Positions 17,857 to 27,103 of a DNA stretch of 64,000 nucleotides are shown in pieces. Each line of letters begins with the position of its first letter. The first letter of the stretch is position 1. This DNA comes from Coriobacteriaceae bacterium (GTDB lineage: Bacteria > Actinomycetota > Coriobacteriia > Coriobacteriales > Coriobacteriaceae). The notes beneath the pieces are model-generated. The model saw nothing but the letters and a program-made list of their open reading frames with translations, was not told the origin of the DNA and did no database searches. The stretch lies in assembly GCA_902364975.1 (NCBI GenBank), contig CABJFQ010000001.1:124001-188000 (forward strand), read 5' to 3'. The position numbers were made by a program, and so were the translations under genes.

Positions 17857-19041
17857 TTACAGATGGACATCGGGATCGAGCATTTGAGCGCTCACGCGCA
17901 TGGATGACGCCAGATTTTGGAACGTTTCCAGACGCAGGCTGTCGATCTGCCCGGCGTCCTCGGCCTCGCGAACGGCGCAACCCGGTTCGTGGGTATGCGT
18001 GCAGTCGCCAAACCGGCACGCACGCGATGCCTCGACGATCTCGGGGAAGGCGCGCGCCAGACCCCGCTCATGTCCCACAAGCGGCAGGCTGCGCAGGCCC
18101 GGGGCATCGGCGATCACGCCGGCGTCGCCCGGCAGCGCCACCATCACGCGCGCAACCGTGGTGTGGCGGCCCTGGTCATCACGCTCGCGCACGCCGCCAG
18201 TGGCCAGCGCATCGTGGCCCAGCAGCGCGTTGAGCAGCGTCGACTTGCCGGCGCCCGACTCGCCCAGGATCATGGCACAGCCCCCAGCCGGCACGCAGGC
18301 GCGCACCTCGTCCAGGCCGAGGCCATCAGCAGAAGACGTCACGATCACGCGCACGCCCGGACCCACCAGACGGCGCACGCGGTCCAGATCGCGTTCGAGC
18401 TCATCGACCTCGCAGCGGTCGGCCTTGGTGAGCACCACCACCGGCTCGGCATCGCAATCGAGCGCCAACACCAGTGAGCGCGCCACACGATCGAGCAGCA
18501 CCTCGCCGGCGCCGAGCGCCTGCACGATCAGCACGCTGTCAACGTTGGAGCAGAGCACCTGGCGCTCACCGCGGGCACGGCCACGCCAACGCTCAAAGCT
18601 CGTACGGCGCGGCAGTACGCACTCGATCACGCCCATGTCGTGCCCGGGAGCACGGCGAACCGCCACGCGGTCGCCCACAGCGGGCAGCAAGACCTCGTCC
18701 TCGCCACGCGACTTGGCAAACCCTACGGCATGCTCGGCACGAAACGTGTCATCGGCAGTCGCCACCAGCGGAAACCCGCGGTCCAGGCGCACCACGGCAC
18801 CGAGCTGCATCTGCTCGGGCTCCTCGGCCTGTGCACAAAAGTCGTCAAATGCAGCCTGCTGAGCCGCATCGACCGGCAGGTCATCGAACGCCGGAACATC
18901 CTGCAACGCGTCAAGCCCCGGTACACTCGCCAGCAACTCCTCAGCAGATGCAGGGGCTTCGGTCGCGAGCTTCCGACGACGATCGCGCTTAGCCCGCGCC
19001 CCCGTCGTCTTTTTCTTCGCCTTAGCCTTAGCCTTAGCCAC
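17857..19041 (-). CDS. rsgA: Ribosome small-subunit-dependent GTPase A
   Basis: RsgA is a circularly permuted GTPase that checks late 30S assembly. The 394-residue protein has an OB-fold region, then permuted motifs in the order G4 (VVLTKADRCE), G1 (LGESGAGKSTLLNALLG), G2/G3 with DAPGLRSL, and the C-terminal zinc site CRFGDCTHTHEPGCAV. The N terminus has an unusual Lys/Ala-rich run (VAKAKAKAKKK) and an acidic linker of about 60 residues not found in most RsgA. I chose the GTG at 19041, with GGGAGG 5 bases upstream. Confidence 0.93.
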   Translation of the reverse strand: MAKAKAKAKKKTTGARAKRDRRRKLATEAPASAEELLASVPGLDALQDVPAFDDLPVDAAQQAAFDDFCAQAEEPEQMQLGAVVRLDRGFPLVATADDTFRAEHAVGFAKSRGEDEVLLPAVGDRVAVRRAPGHDMGVIECVLPRRTSFERWRGRARGERQVLCSNVDSVLIVQALGAGEVLLDRVARSLVLALDCDAEPVVVLTKADRCEVDELERDLDRVRRLVGPGVRVIVTSSADGLGLDEVRACVPAGGCAMILGESGAGKSTLLNALLGHDALATGGVRERDDQGRHTTVARVMVALPGDAGVIADAPGLRSLPLVGHERGLARAFPEIVEASRACRFGDCTHTHEPGCAVREAEDAGQIDSLRLETFQNLASSMRVSAQMLDPDVHL

Positions 19042-19090
19042 AAACGCCTCCCAGCACCAAAAATCACAACTGAGCAGGTATTTTACCCAC

Positions 19091-19129
19091 AAAAAAAGAG
19101 CCGGTCGAGCAAACGCTCGACCGGCTCAC
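19091..19129 (-). terminator. Terminator between the Ca2+-type ATPase and rsgA
   Basis: On the minus strand GAGCCGGTCGAGC pairs with GCTCGACCGGCTC around a four-base loop and is followed by seven T. It ends the ATPase transcript just ahead of rsgA. Confidence 0.85.
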
Positions 19130-19157
19130 ACACTTTCCCTCAGCCAATGGTCTCGAG

Positions 19158-19276
19158 AGGCTATCCGAAGGCCCGACGCCGGGAGGGGTTTCTTCTGAGC
19201 GATCCCGCAGCGCGAAGCGCGAGGACCAGCGAAGAAGAAACCCCGCAGGCGGTCGGGCCGGTGGGAAGGACAGCCT
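19158..19276. repeat. Long nested inverted repeat behind the P-type ATPase gene
   Basis: AGGGGTTTCTTCT (about 19184-19196) faces AGAAGAAACCCC (19233-19244), with outer arms GGCCCGA/TCGGGCC and AGGCT/AGCCT, giving a stem of over 30 paired bases with small internal loops. The apex contains GCGCGAAGCGCG. It lies between the ATPase stop and the terminator and resembles the other palindromic elements of this window. Confidence 0.75.
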
Positions 19277-19282
19277 TTCGAC

Positions 19283-21964
19283 CTACTCTTTTTCGACCGC
19301 GCGCATGATCGCCTTGTAAATCTCCATCAGCGGAATGATCAGGAAGGCAAGGCCCAAGGCGGCGATAACGCCCTTGAGCTCAAGCGTCACGGGGCCAAAG
19401 AACATCTCAGCAAGCGTCGGCTGCACGGTCACGATAACCGTCAGCACCAGCGCCAGCGCGGCCGAAGCCCACAGCCACTTGTTCTGCTTCTTCATGCTAA
19501 ACAGCGACGCACGACGGCTGCGCATATTGAAGCAGTGGAAAATCTCGACCATGTTGAGCGTGATGAACGCCATCATCACGCCTTCCTCGTCGGCATTGCC
19601 GGCGATCATATCGGCGATGTGGATGTAGCCCATGTCAAAGTACACGCCCACAAAGAAGCTCGCCAGCACCAGCACGGTGATGATCAGGCCCTGGACCACG
19701 CAGTCCAGGCCCATGTGACCGGCAAAGACGCCGTCCTTGGCGTTGCGCGGCTTGCGCTTCATGATGTCGCCCTCGGCGTCCTCCATGCCCAGCGCGAGCG
19801 CGGGGAAGCAGTCGGTGACCAGGTTCACCCACAGCAGCTGCACCGGCTGGAAGATGGTAAAGCCGATGAGCGTGGCGATGAACACCGAGAAGACCTCGGC
19901 AAGGTTGGCCGAAAGCAGGAACTGGATGACCTTGCGGATGTTGTCGTAGATGCGACGACCCTCTTCGCAGGCGCCGATGATGGTGGCGAAGTTATCGTCG
20001 GCAAGCACCATGTCGGCGACGTTCTTGGTGACGTCGGTGCCAGTGATGCCCATACCGACGCCGATGTCGGCGCGCTTGATGGACGGGGCGTCGTTGACGC
20101 CGTCGCCCGTCATGGCCACGATCTGGTCGCGCGACTTCCAGGCCTCGACGATGCGGGTCTTGTGCTCGGGCTGGACGCGAGCGTACACGCCGTAGTCCTC
20201 GATGTGCGCGTCGAGCTCCTCGTCGCTCATGCGATCGAGGTCGGCACCGGTGATAGCCTGGCTGCGATCGGCGACGATGCCCAGCTGCTTGGCGATGGCC
20301 ACGGCGGTGTCGATGTGGTCGCCCGTGATCATGACGGTGCGGATACCGGCGTCGTGCGCCTCGCGGATAGCGTCGGCCACCTCGGGACGGACCGGGTCGA
20401 TCATGCCGGACAGGCCGCAGAAGACCAGGTCGTGCTCGAGCGCAGCGGGGCTGCAGTCGGCGGGAACCTCGGTGTAGGTGCGGCTCGCCAGCGCCAGCAC
20501 GCGCAGGGCCTCGTCGGCCATGGCCTTGTTGGCCGCCACGAGCTCGGCGCGGCGCTCCTCGGTCAGGAGGACGACCTTATCCCCCTCGTAGATATGGGTG
20601 CACAGGCCAATCACCACGTCGGGCGCGCCCTTGGTGTACTGCTCGTACTCGCCGTCCAGGGTCTCGACGACCACGGACATCATCTTACGGCCCGAGTCGA
20701 ACGGGGCCTCGCCCACGCGCGGGTGCTCGGCAGTCAGGCCAGTAAGACCAGCCTTGCCGGCATCGTTGACGAGTGCGCACTCGGTCGGCTCGCCCACGGC
20801 CTCGCCCAGCTCCTCGTCCCACTGGGCATCGGAGCACAGCGCCATGCCGGCCAGGAACTTTTCCTTGGGCGCAGCGAGCTCGTGCTTGACGACGGTCATC
20901 TTGTTCTGGGTAAGCGTGCCGGTCTTGTCCGAGCAGATGGTCTGCGTGCAGCCGAGCGTCTCGACAGCAGAAAGCTTACGGATGATTGCCTGACGCTTGG
21001 CCATCTTGGTCACGCCGAGCGAAAGGACGATGGTCACGACGGCGACCAGGCCCTCGGGAATGGCGGCGACGGCGAGCGAGACGGCAACCATAAAGGTGTC
21101 GAGCAGGGCAGTCGGGTCGGTGAGAACGTTACCCACGCCGTGGCGGAGGATATCGACGCCAAAGATGACGACGCAGATGACGATAACCATGATGGTGAGG
21201 ATGCGGCTGAGCTCGGCGAGCTTCACCTGCAACGGCGTGAGCTCTTCCTTGGCCTCGGCCAGGGCGCCGGCGATCTTACCCATCTCGGTATCCATGCCGG
21301 TGCCGACCACGACGGCGCGGCCACGGCCGTACACAACGGTGGAACCCATGTAGCACATGTTCTTGCGGTCGCCGAGCGGCACGTCGTCGGTGCCCGCGGC
21401 AAGCTCGATCACGTTGGCGTGCTTCTCGACCGGCACGGACTCGCCGGTGAGTGCGGCCTCTTCGATCTTCATCGTGGCGCTCTCGAGGACGCGGCAGTCG
21501 GCCGGGACCGAGTCGCCCGCCTCGAGCATGATCACGTCACCGGGCACGAGCTCGGCGCTCGGCAGGTGCACGAGCTTGCCGTCGCGCAGCACCTTGGACT
21601 GCGCCGCGCTCATTTCCTGCAGGGCCTCGAGGGCCTCCTCGCTCTTGGCTTCCTGGACCACGCCCAGCACCGAGTTGACGATAACGACGAACATGATAAT
21701 GGCGACGTCGGCAAAATCGGGCTCGCCCTTGACCATGCCCGTAAGTGCGCTGATGACGGCGGCAACGATCAGCATGATGACCATGGGGTCGGCCATCTGC
21801 TCAAAGAAACGCTTCCACAGCGGCGTCTTCTCGGCTTCCTCAAGCTTGTTAGGGCCTGTCTTGGCGAGGCGCGACGACGCCTCGTCGTTGCTCAGGCCAA
21901 GGTTCTCATCGACACCCTGGTCGCTGAGTACCTCCGCCGCGGCGGACAGGTATTCCTTTTGCAT
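19283..21964 (-). CDS. P-type ATPase, Ca2+-transporting (P2 type)
   Basis: The 893-residue pump has the cation-ATPase N domain, TGES actuator loop (173-176), PEGL in the fourth membrane helix (303-306, a Ca2+ ligand position in P2A pumps), phosphorylation motif DKTGTLT (Asp346), the KGAPD nucleotide-binding segment, TGDGVNDAPS hinge, and six C-terminal membrane segments. It most likely exports Ca2+, although Mn2+ is also moved by bacterial relatives. The ATG at 21964 follows AGGAGGGG by about 7 bases, and that site lies in a leader hairpin (see 21968-22100). Confidence 0.9.
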   Translation of the reverse strand: MQKEYLSAAAEVLSDQGVDENLGLSNDEASSRLAKTGPNKLEEAEKTPLWKRFFEQMADPMVIMLIVAAVISALTGMVKGEPDFADVAIIMFVVIVNSVLGVVQEAKSEEALEALQEMSAAQSKVLRDGKLVHLPSAELVPGDVIMLEAGDSVPADCRVLESATMKIEEAALTGESVPVEKHANVIELAAGTDDVPLGDRKNMCYMGSTVVYGRGRAVVVGTGMDTEMGKIAGALAEAKEELTPLQVKLAELSRILTIMVIVICVVIFGVDILRHGVGNVLTDPTALLDTFMVAVSLAVAAIPEGLVAVVTIVLSLGVTKMAKRQAIIRKLSAVETLGCTQTICSDKTGTLTQNKMTVVKHELAAPKEKFLAGMALCSDAQWDEELGEAVGEPTECALVNDAGKAGLTGLTAEHPRVGEAPFDSGRKMMSVVVETLDGEYEQYTKGAPDVVIGLCTHIYEGDKVVLLTEERRAELVAANKAMADEALRVLALASRTYTEVPADCSPAALEHDLVFCGLSGMIDPVRPEVADAIREAHDAGIRTVMITGDHIDTAVAIAKQLGIVADRSQAITGADLDRMSDEELDAHIEDYGVYARVQPEHKTRIVEAWKSRDQIVAMTGDGVNDAPSIKRADIGVGMGITGTDVTKNVADMVLADDNFATIIGACEEGRRIYDNIRKVIQFLLSANLAEVFSVFIATLIGFTIFQPVQLLWVNLVTDCFPALALGMEDAEGDIMKRKPRNAKDGVFAGHMGLDCVVQGLIITVLVLASFFVGVYFDMGYIHIADMIAGNADEEGVMMAFITLNMVEIFHCFNMRSRRASLFSMKKQNKWLWASAALALVLTVIVTVQPTLAEMFFGPVTLELKGVIAALGLAFLIIPLMEIYKAIMRAVEKE

Positions 21965-21967
21965 ATA

Positions 21968-22100
21968 GAGTCCCCTCCTGGGATTCGGGCCACTCAGCAG
22001 ATTGATGCCCGATCATAATTCCCAGGAGAAGGGCAAGGGCTCATCAAGGCTGCCGTGCTGAGCGGCAGTTGATAGTGGAGCTATGGTACCCCAAAGCGAC
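21968..22100 (-). promoter_or_regulatory. Structured leader of the P-type ATPase mRNA
   Basis: On the minus strand CTCCTGGGA pairs with TCCCAGGAG so that the ribosome site AGGAGGGG of the ATPase gene is inside a stem; an inner TCGGGC/GCCCGA stem stabilises it. Further upstream a CTGCCG/CGGCAG hairpin is flanked by GGGGTACCATAGC and TGATGAGCCC. This arrangement could control translation. The flanks have a weak likeness to the Mn2+-sensing yybP-ykoY riboswitch, which I cannot confirm. Confidence 0.45.
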
Positions 22101-22405
22101 GGGTCTAGCCAAAACATTCCATCTGGAAACACGGCACAGGCGCAACGGTGCAGACAGTGTGATGCTCAAGATTGATAAAACGTTTTTTCTTCGGCGCATC
22201 ATCGAACTAAAATATCGCCCAGATAGCAGCGGTTAGAACGGTTGGTAAAGTTTTTGCATATACCGTTTTTCCGCAAAAAATGAACTTCTAATTCGGCATA
22301 CGGTCGATTTTTGGGGGTATTCGGTCGGCATTTCGTTATAATCATCTCAGTTTTATTTCTTATGGTTTATCTATCAGCGCAAGACGATGTCAGATGGAGG
22401 TCTGA
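22101..22405 (+). promoter_or_regulatory. pyk promoter region
   Basis: The divergent gap holds a clear -10 box TATAAT at 22337-22342, 64 bases before the pyk ATG; a -35 box is less clear. The rest (22101-22330) is A+T-rich and shows no gene or repeat that I can support. Confidence 0.55.
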
Positions 22406-23866
22406 ATGTACAAGCGCACCAAGATTGTATGCACCATGGGTCCCGCCTGCGATAGCGACGAGACCATCCGCGAGATGATCAAGGCGGGCATGAACGTCGC
22501 CCGTTTTAACTTCTCGCACGGCTCCTACGACGAGCACCGCGGTCGCATCGAGCGCGTCCGCCGTATTTCCAAGGAGCTCGGTATGCCCGTCGGCATCCTG
22601 CTCGACACCAAGGGCCCCGAGGTCCGCACCGGCCTTTTGGTCGATGGCAAGAAGGTTGCCGTCAAGACCGGCGACAAGATCGTCGTCACCGCTCAGCCCA
22701 CGTCCGAGGATTTCCACGGCACCGCTGAGCACATCTCCCTCGACTACCTGGCTCTGCCCTCCGAGGTCGAGAAGGGCTCCCTCATCCTGATCGATGACGG
22801 CCTGGTTGCCCTCGAGGTCGAGTCCGTCGACGGCCAGGACATGACCTGCGTCGTTAAGAACGACGGCCTGATCGGCGAGCGCAAGGGCGTCAACATGCCC
22901 AACGTCAACATCTCGCTGCCCGCCATCACCGAGCGCGATCGTCAGGACATCCTCTTTGGCCTGACCGAGAACATCGACTACATCGCCGCTTCCTTCATCC
23001 GTGACGGCGAGTCCGTCCGCGGCATCCGCGAGCTTTGCCGCGAGAACGGTGGCGAGCACGTGACGATCTTCCCGAAGATTGAGTGCGCCCTGGGCGTCGA
23101 GAACTTCGACGAGATCCTCGAGGCTTCCGACGGCATCATGGTCGCCCGTGGCGACCTGGGCATCGAGATCAAGCCCGAGCTCGTTCCCCACATCCAGAAG
23201 GAGATCATCGCCAAGTGCAACGCGGCCTACAAGCCCGTTATCACCGCTACGCAGATGCTCGACTCCATGCAGCAGAACCCGCGCCCGACGCGCGCCGAGG
23301 TTGCCGACGTTGCTAACGCCATCTACGACGGCACCGACGCCGTTATGCTCTCTGGCGAGTCCGCTGCCGGTAAGTACCCGGTCGAGGCCGTCAAGATGCA
23401 GGCCAGCATTGCCCTCGAGACCGAGAAGTACCTCCCGGCTCACGCTCCGCTCGAGGTTCCGGCCGATGCTCACGGCACCCGCGTCGTCAACAACGTTGTG
23501 GGTATGTCCGCTGTGAACATGGCCACCACCGTTGGCGCCAAGTGCATCACCGTGCCGACGACCACCGGTCGTACCGCTCGCCTGATCTCGCACTTCCGTC
23601 CCAACATGCCGATCTGCGCGTTCTCCCGCCACGAGTGGGCCGTCCAGCAGATGATCATGTACTGGGGCGTTATCCCGCACCAGGCCGAGATTACCCAGGG
23701 CACCGTCAACGGCACGATCGTCAAGGCGATCGAGACCGCTAAGGAGCTCGGCTACGTCGAGGCCGGCGACCTGACCGTCGCTACCGCCGGCGATCCCCGC
23801 ATGAGCGTCCAGCTCGAGGACAAGGTCTCCTCGACCAACGTCGCTTACGTCGCTCAGGTGCGCTAA
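22406..23866 (+). CDS. pyk: Pyruvate kinase
   Basis: Pyruvate kinase makes pyruvate and ATP from phosphoenolpyruvate and ADP. The 486-residue protein shows TKIVCTMGPAC at the N terminus, NFSHG, LDTKGPEVRTG, FPKIECALGVENFDEI with the catalytic Lys, MVARGDLGIEI, TATQMLDSM and GTDAVMLSGESAAGKYP. Its codon use is strongly biased to C/G-ending optimal codons, as expected of a highly expressed glycolytic gene. GGAGGT lies just upstream of the ATG. It is monocistronic: a promoter before and a strong terminator after. Confidence 0.97.
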   Translation: MYKRTKIVCTMGPACDSDETIREMIKAGMNVARFNFSHGSYDEHRGRIERVRRISKELGMPVGILLDTKGPEVRTGLLVDGKKVAVKTGDKIVVTAQPTSEDFHGTAEHISLDYLALPSEVEKGSLILIDDGLVALEVESVDGQDMTCVVKNDGLIGERKGVNMPNVNISLPAITERDRQDILFGLTENIDYIAASFIRDGESVRGIRELCRENGGEHVTIFPKIECALGVENFDEILEASDGIMVARGDLGIEIKPELVPHIQKEIIAKCNAAYKPVITATQMLDSMQQNPRPTRAEVADVANAIYDGTDAVMLSGESAAGKYPVEAVKMQASIALETEKYLPAHAPLEVPADAHGTRVVNNVVGMSAVNMATTVGAKCITVPTTTGRTARLISHFRPNMPICAFSRHEWAVQQMIMYWGVIPHQAEITQGTVNGTIVKAIETAKELGYVEAGDLTVATAGDPRMSVQLEDKVSSTNVAYVAQVR

Positions 23867-23895
23867 AACGCACTTGCAAGCAGATTTGCATTACA

Positions 23896-23935
23896 AAGGG
23901 CCCGGAAGGCTTTGCCTTCCGGGCCCTTTTTCTGT
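23896..23935 (+). terminator. Terminator of pyk
   Basis: AAGGGCCCGGAAGGC and GCCTTCCGGGCCCTT form a perfect 15-base stem with a TTT loop followed by TTT. Confidence 0.92.
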
Positions 23936-24113
23936 GCGCCGATGCCTACCGCACGGCATGACACGCACCTATTTCTTTACCAGAAGCGCGAAATCCACCC
24001 TTCGAGGCCCAAAACGAGCGTTCCCAGCATCAGTAGCGTCCGCCCGGTGGCAAACCCACATCCCAACCGAGGCTGCTAAATCGTTTTAGCATGGTCCAAA
24101 TCGACCGCGTTTT

Positions 24114-24237
24114 CGAAAGTATGCGGCAAATTCTGAAACCTCCGAGCACACCCTGTTTTTTCGCAACAAAATGCCTGATAAACTAGCCTCAAAAGCCAGG
24201 TCTGCTCACAGGGTTTAGATTTTGCCGCATACTTCCG
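24114..24237. repeat. 124-bp element with 27-bp terminal inverted repeats
   Basis: 24114-24140 and 24211-24237 are inverted copies matching at 24 of 27 positions, both containing AAGTATGCGGCAAA. The centre has no gene. It lies just before the nuclease-like gene at 24291. The stretch between the pyk terminator and this element (23936-24113) shows nothing else I can support. Confidence 0.75.
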
Positions 24238-24290
24238 AATTGACGCTGGCATCACACGGTCCAAAAGCACATTTCGACCTGGAGGACGTC

Positions 24291-25364
24291 ATGGACCTGA
24301 CGTTATGCGGTCAATCCGCTTTTTACTATCACCGTATCCCGCCGCAGGTATTTGGCCTTTACCCCGCCATTAGCCTTGGCAACATGGATCTCAGATGTTG
24401 CGGCCTCGCAAGTCATGCAGTTGTAAAAGACCTGCTTCACGCACCGCTTCACAGGCTTGTATTCACTCGGGCACAATCCGGATCGCGAAGCCTGTTTAAA
24501 TCGCACCTCCTGACCCAAGAACCGCCTCCTGGGTCGTTTAGGCAGACTGAGCATGGATTTGATGTCACATCGCCCGAGTTTACGCTGCTCAACCTTGCCA
24601 CGCAGGTCTCACGCAACCAGTTACTCATGGCTTGCTACGAGATGTGCGGCTCCTTTGCAGTGTTTAGGCCCTGCGAGCGAACGCAACAACAACTCGATGA
24701 AGCCATTTCGCTTAAGCTCATTCCACCCAACTGCGGCTGGGAGCAAATCAACGACGTCAACGGTAAGGACACCGACCTATGGAAGCGCCCACCGCTCCTC
24801 AGCGCAGCGAATATCGCCGCGTTCGCCAAGCAGGCCGCAGGCCTGCGCGGCGTTAAACAACTGCGCTGGGCGGCCGAGCACATGACGGGGCAGACCGCCT
24901 CGCCTTTCGAAGTCCAAACATCCATACTCGTCTCACTCCCCCGTGACGAGGGCGGCCTGGGTATCGGCATCACCAACAACGTGCGCATCCCACTCAGCGA
25001 CGCCGCGCGCTCACTGTATGACAAAACCTGCTGCTACGCCGATATCCTCATAGAGAGCAACACCGACAGCATGGGCGTCATTTTGGAATGCCAAGGCCGC
25101 TCCGCCCATGACAGCGAAGCCGCAAGTCTCTCCGATGCCGAGCGCACCACCGCGCTCACCAGCATGGGCTACGATGTCATACAAATTACCTACGACCAGA
25201 TCAAGGACAAGAAGAGCTTTAACAACATCGCCGAGCTCATTCATAAAAAGGCGGGGCTCCCCTACATCCCAAAGACCGATCAGGAGCGCACCACCGCAGA
25301 AACCCTGCGACGGGAGCTGATGGTCAATTGGGATGAACTGTTCTCCGTTAAGCCGGCCGGCTAG
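24291..25364 (+). CDS. Hypothetical protein with PD-(D/E)XK nuclease-like C-terminal domain
   Basis: The 357-residue protein has an N-terminal half with GQSAFYYHRIPPQV and SPEFTLLNLATQVSRNQLLMACYEMCG, a pattern I associate with unnamed proteins of Coriobacteria that resemble AbiEi-like antitoxins. The C-terminal half (about 250-335) reads ADILIE...GVILECQG...RTTALTSMGYDVIQITYDQI, matching DUF559/Vsr-like endonucleases: an Asp, then E-x-Q in place of E-x-K, then the strand after the helix. I chose ATG 24291, with GGAGG 5 bases before it; the frame could extend to 24222 into the repeat. It is a lone gene. Function is unproven; a role in DNA defence is inference. Confidence 0.6.
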   Translation: MDLTLCGQSAFYYHRIPPQVFGLYPAISLGNMDLRCCGLASHAVVKDLLHAPLHRLVFTRAQSGSRSLFKSHLLTQEPPPGSFRQTEHGFDVTSPEFTLLNLATQVSRNQLLMACYEMCGSFAVFRPCERTQQQLDEAISLKLIPPNCGWEQINDVNGKDTDLWKRPPLLSAANIAAFAKQAAGLRGVKQLRWAAEHMTGQTASPFEVQTSILVSLPRDEGGLGIGITNNVRIPLSDAARSLYDKTCCYADILIESNTDSMGVILECQGRSAHDSEAASLSDAERTTALTSMGYDVIQITYDQIKDKKSFNNIAELIHKKAGLPYIPKTDQERTTAETLRRELMVNWDELFSVKPAG

Positions 25365-26209
25365 CAGCTAGCGATCAGGGGGACTGCGGGAACGTCAGAA
25401 GCGGCAACGCGAGCCGCAAATCCCGCCTCGGTTAGCTCGATGACCTCGGTAAACGTTGCATCGAAAAACTCCTCGGTTAGCAGGCGATACGGCGGATGAT
25501 CGGGCTCGCCGGGGTTTTCGCGTACAATCTCGTGCATGACGCCGATGGTCTTGAGCACATACTCCTTATGGATGGGATACTGCCCAAAACGCGTCGCAGC
25601 GGTATACAGACGATCGGTCGCACGCGGGATGGAAACAATGCCGAGCGTCTTGCCAAACCAGTCAAAGTCGCCTTGTTTTTTAATGCGGAACTCCTCACAC
25701 GGCTTGCCGCCGTGCGCCTCCAGGTACTGATTCACGCGCGTATTCCATACGGTATCGGCCACCAGATGCGACCAGACGCCCAGCGTTAAATCGAGCAGCG
25801 ACTGCGCCACATCTTCGGACGCAAGCGAGAACTCACAGGCGCCGGGACCGGCAACCGGCTCGGCATCCTTGTAGCGCTGGGGATAGTGCACGCGGTTCAG
25901 TCGCTCGCGTTCCTCGATAATCGAGGTCGCCGCGGCCGGCGCACCGGTGGGCGAACTTTTAAGCAACGGTGCCACATAAGTATCCCAGAACTCGTGCTCG
26001 CGTGGCTTAGGGATAGGCTCGGGCTTTGCAAAGTGCGTAATGCGGTACGGGATGGGATCGGCGATGCCAGGGACCATATAGCCCACGAAGATATCCGGAA
26101 CCACGCAGCCAAACAAAAAGGCATTGCGGTCGCGCACGCTATTGGCAAGCGCATCGGTGCGCTCCAGCAAACGCTCCGTCTGAGCGATATGAATGTTCCA
26201 GCTTGGCAT
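25361..26209 (-). CDS. Zinc-dependent phospholipase C-like protein
   Basis: The 282-residue product has N-terminal PSWNIHIAQ, FGCVVPDIFVGYMV, ITHFAKPEP and LGVWSHLVADTVWN; these His/Asp-rich motifs resemble the metal site of the zinc-dependent phospholipase C/S1-P1 nuclease family. No signal peptide is visible, so a secreted lecithinase role is unlikely. ATG 26209 follows GGGGGTGG closely; ATG 26221 is four codons earlier. It follows the nik genes on the same strand after 79 bases. Its stop shares the palindrome CTAG with the converging gene. Confidence 0.7.
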   Translation of the reverse strand: MPSWNIHIAQTERLLERTDALANSVRDRNAFLFGCVVPDIFVGYMVPGIADPIPYRITHFAKPEPIPKPREHEFWDTYVAPLLKSSPTGAPAAATSIIEERERLNRVHYPQRYKDAEPVAGPGACEFSLASEDVAQSLLDLTLGVWSHLVADTVWNTRVNQYLEAHGGKPCEEFRIKKQGDFDWFGKTLGIVSIPRATDRLYTAATRFGQYPIHKEYVLKTIGVMHEIVRENPGEPDHPPYRLLTEEFFDATFTEVIELTEAGFAARVAASDVPAVPLIASC

Positions 26210-26288
26210 AGCCACCCCCATAAAAACCTGGATAACTATACCATCACGGCAAAGCCGCGCGGGCGGCTACGCACGCTCTACGCAGCAA

Positions 26289-27059
26289 CTAGTCTGTAGT
26301 ACCGCTTTCGGTTCCATACGACGGCGAAGGCGCCTCAACCACATGGTGATATCGATCGATATAGATTGCACGGGCGCCCAGGCGTCGCACCAAATCCTGG
26401 TGATGTGTGCTCATCAAGACCGTCTTACCCGCCGCGACGTAGGCCAGCAAGAAGTTGACCACGATGTCGCATGAATCCTCGTCGAGCCCATTGGTAGGCT
26501 CGTCGAGGACCAAGATATCCGGGTTCATCGACACGACGGCGGCCAGCGCAACGCGCTTCTTTTGCCCGCCCGAGAGCTGATAGGGAGAGGCGTCGGCAAG
26601 GTCGGCAACCTGGAACAGCCCCATGGCATCGCGCACGCGGCGCTCGAGCTCGTCTGCCGGCAACCCCATCTGCGCGGGACCAAAAGCAACTTCCTCGCCC
26701 ACCGTAGCGCAAAAGAGCTGGGCGTCGGCATTCTGGAACACAAAGCCCACGCGCTGATGAAAACGCTGAGCGGCCGCGGAATCCTTTAGAAACGCCGAAT
26801 CGATCACGTGCCCGTCAAACAGGTATGCCCCTGCGTCCGCGAGTTCAAGGCCGTTAATAAGGCGCATAATCGTCGTCTTGCCGCAGCCGTTGGGACCGAG
26901 CAGGGCAACGAGTTCACCACGATCGACCTGCAGCGACACACCATCGACAACCGTATGACCCGCATAGGAAAACACCACGTCGCGAAACTCGATGAGCGGC
27001 GTGACCTCGGTGCCGGCAGCACTGCTCGCACCCATCGCGCCATTTGTATCGTTTGCCAA
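26289..27059 (-). CDS. nikO: ECF-type nickel transporter ATPase
   Basis: This 256-residue ABC ATPase of the CbiO/NikO group energises metal uptake together with NikM and NikQ. It has GPNGCGKTTIMRLING (Walker A), Q-loop FQNADAQLF, signature LSGGQKKRVAL, Walker B DILVLDEPTNGLD and H-loop STHHQDLV. The start appears to be TTG at 27059 with AGGGCGAC upstream; no in-frame ATG has a better site. It is 44 bases after nikQ. Nickel rather than cobalt is inferred from the operator upstream of nikM. Confidence 0.87.
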   Translation of the reverse strand: MANDTNGAMGASSAAGTEVTPLIEFRDVVFSYAGHTVVDGVSLQVDRGELVALLGPNGCGKTTIMRLINGLELADAGAYLFDGHVIDSAFLKDSAAAQRFHQRVGFVFQNADAQLFCATVGEEVAFGPAQMGLPADELERRVRDAMGLFQVADLADASPYQLSGGQKKRVALAAVVSMNPDILVLDEPTNGLDEDSCDIVVNFLLAYVAAGKTVLMSTHHQDLVRRLGARAIYIDRYHHVVEAPSPSYGTESGTTD

Positions 27060-27103
27060 AACGTCGCCCTTCCCTACTCACATCGACGGTTCGACCGCCC
27101 GCG

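Noticed and set aside
19535..22018. Plus-strand frame of 827 codons opposite the P-type ATPase
   Set aside because: Antisense shadow of a G+C-rich gene; the His/Val/Asp-rich translation matches nothing and the ATPase motifs are on the minus strand.
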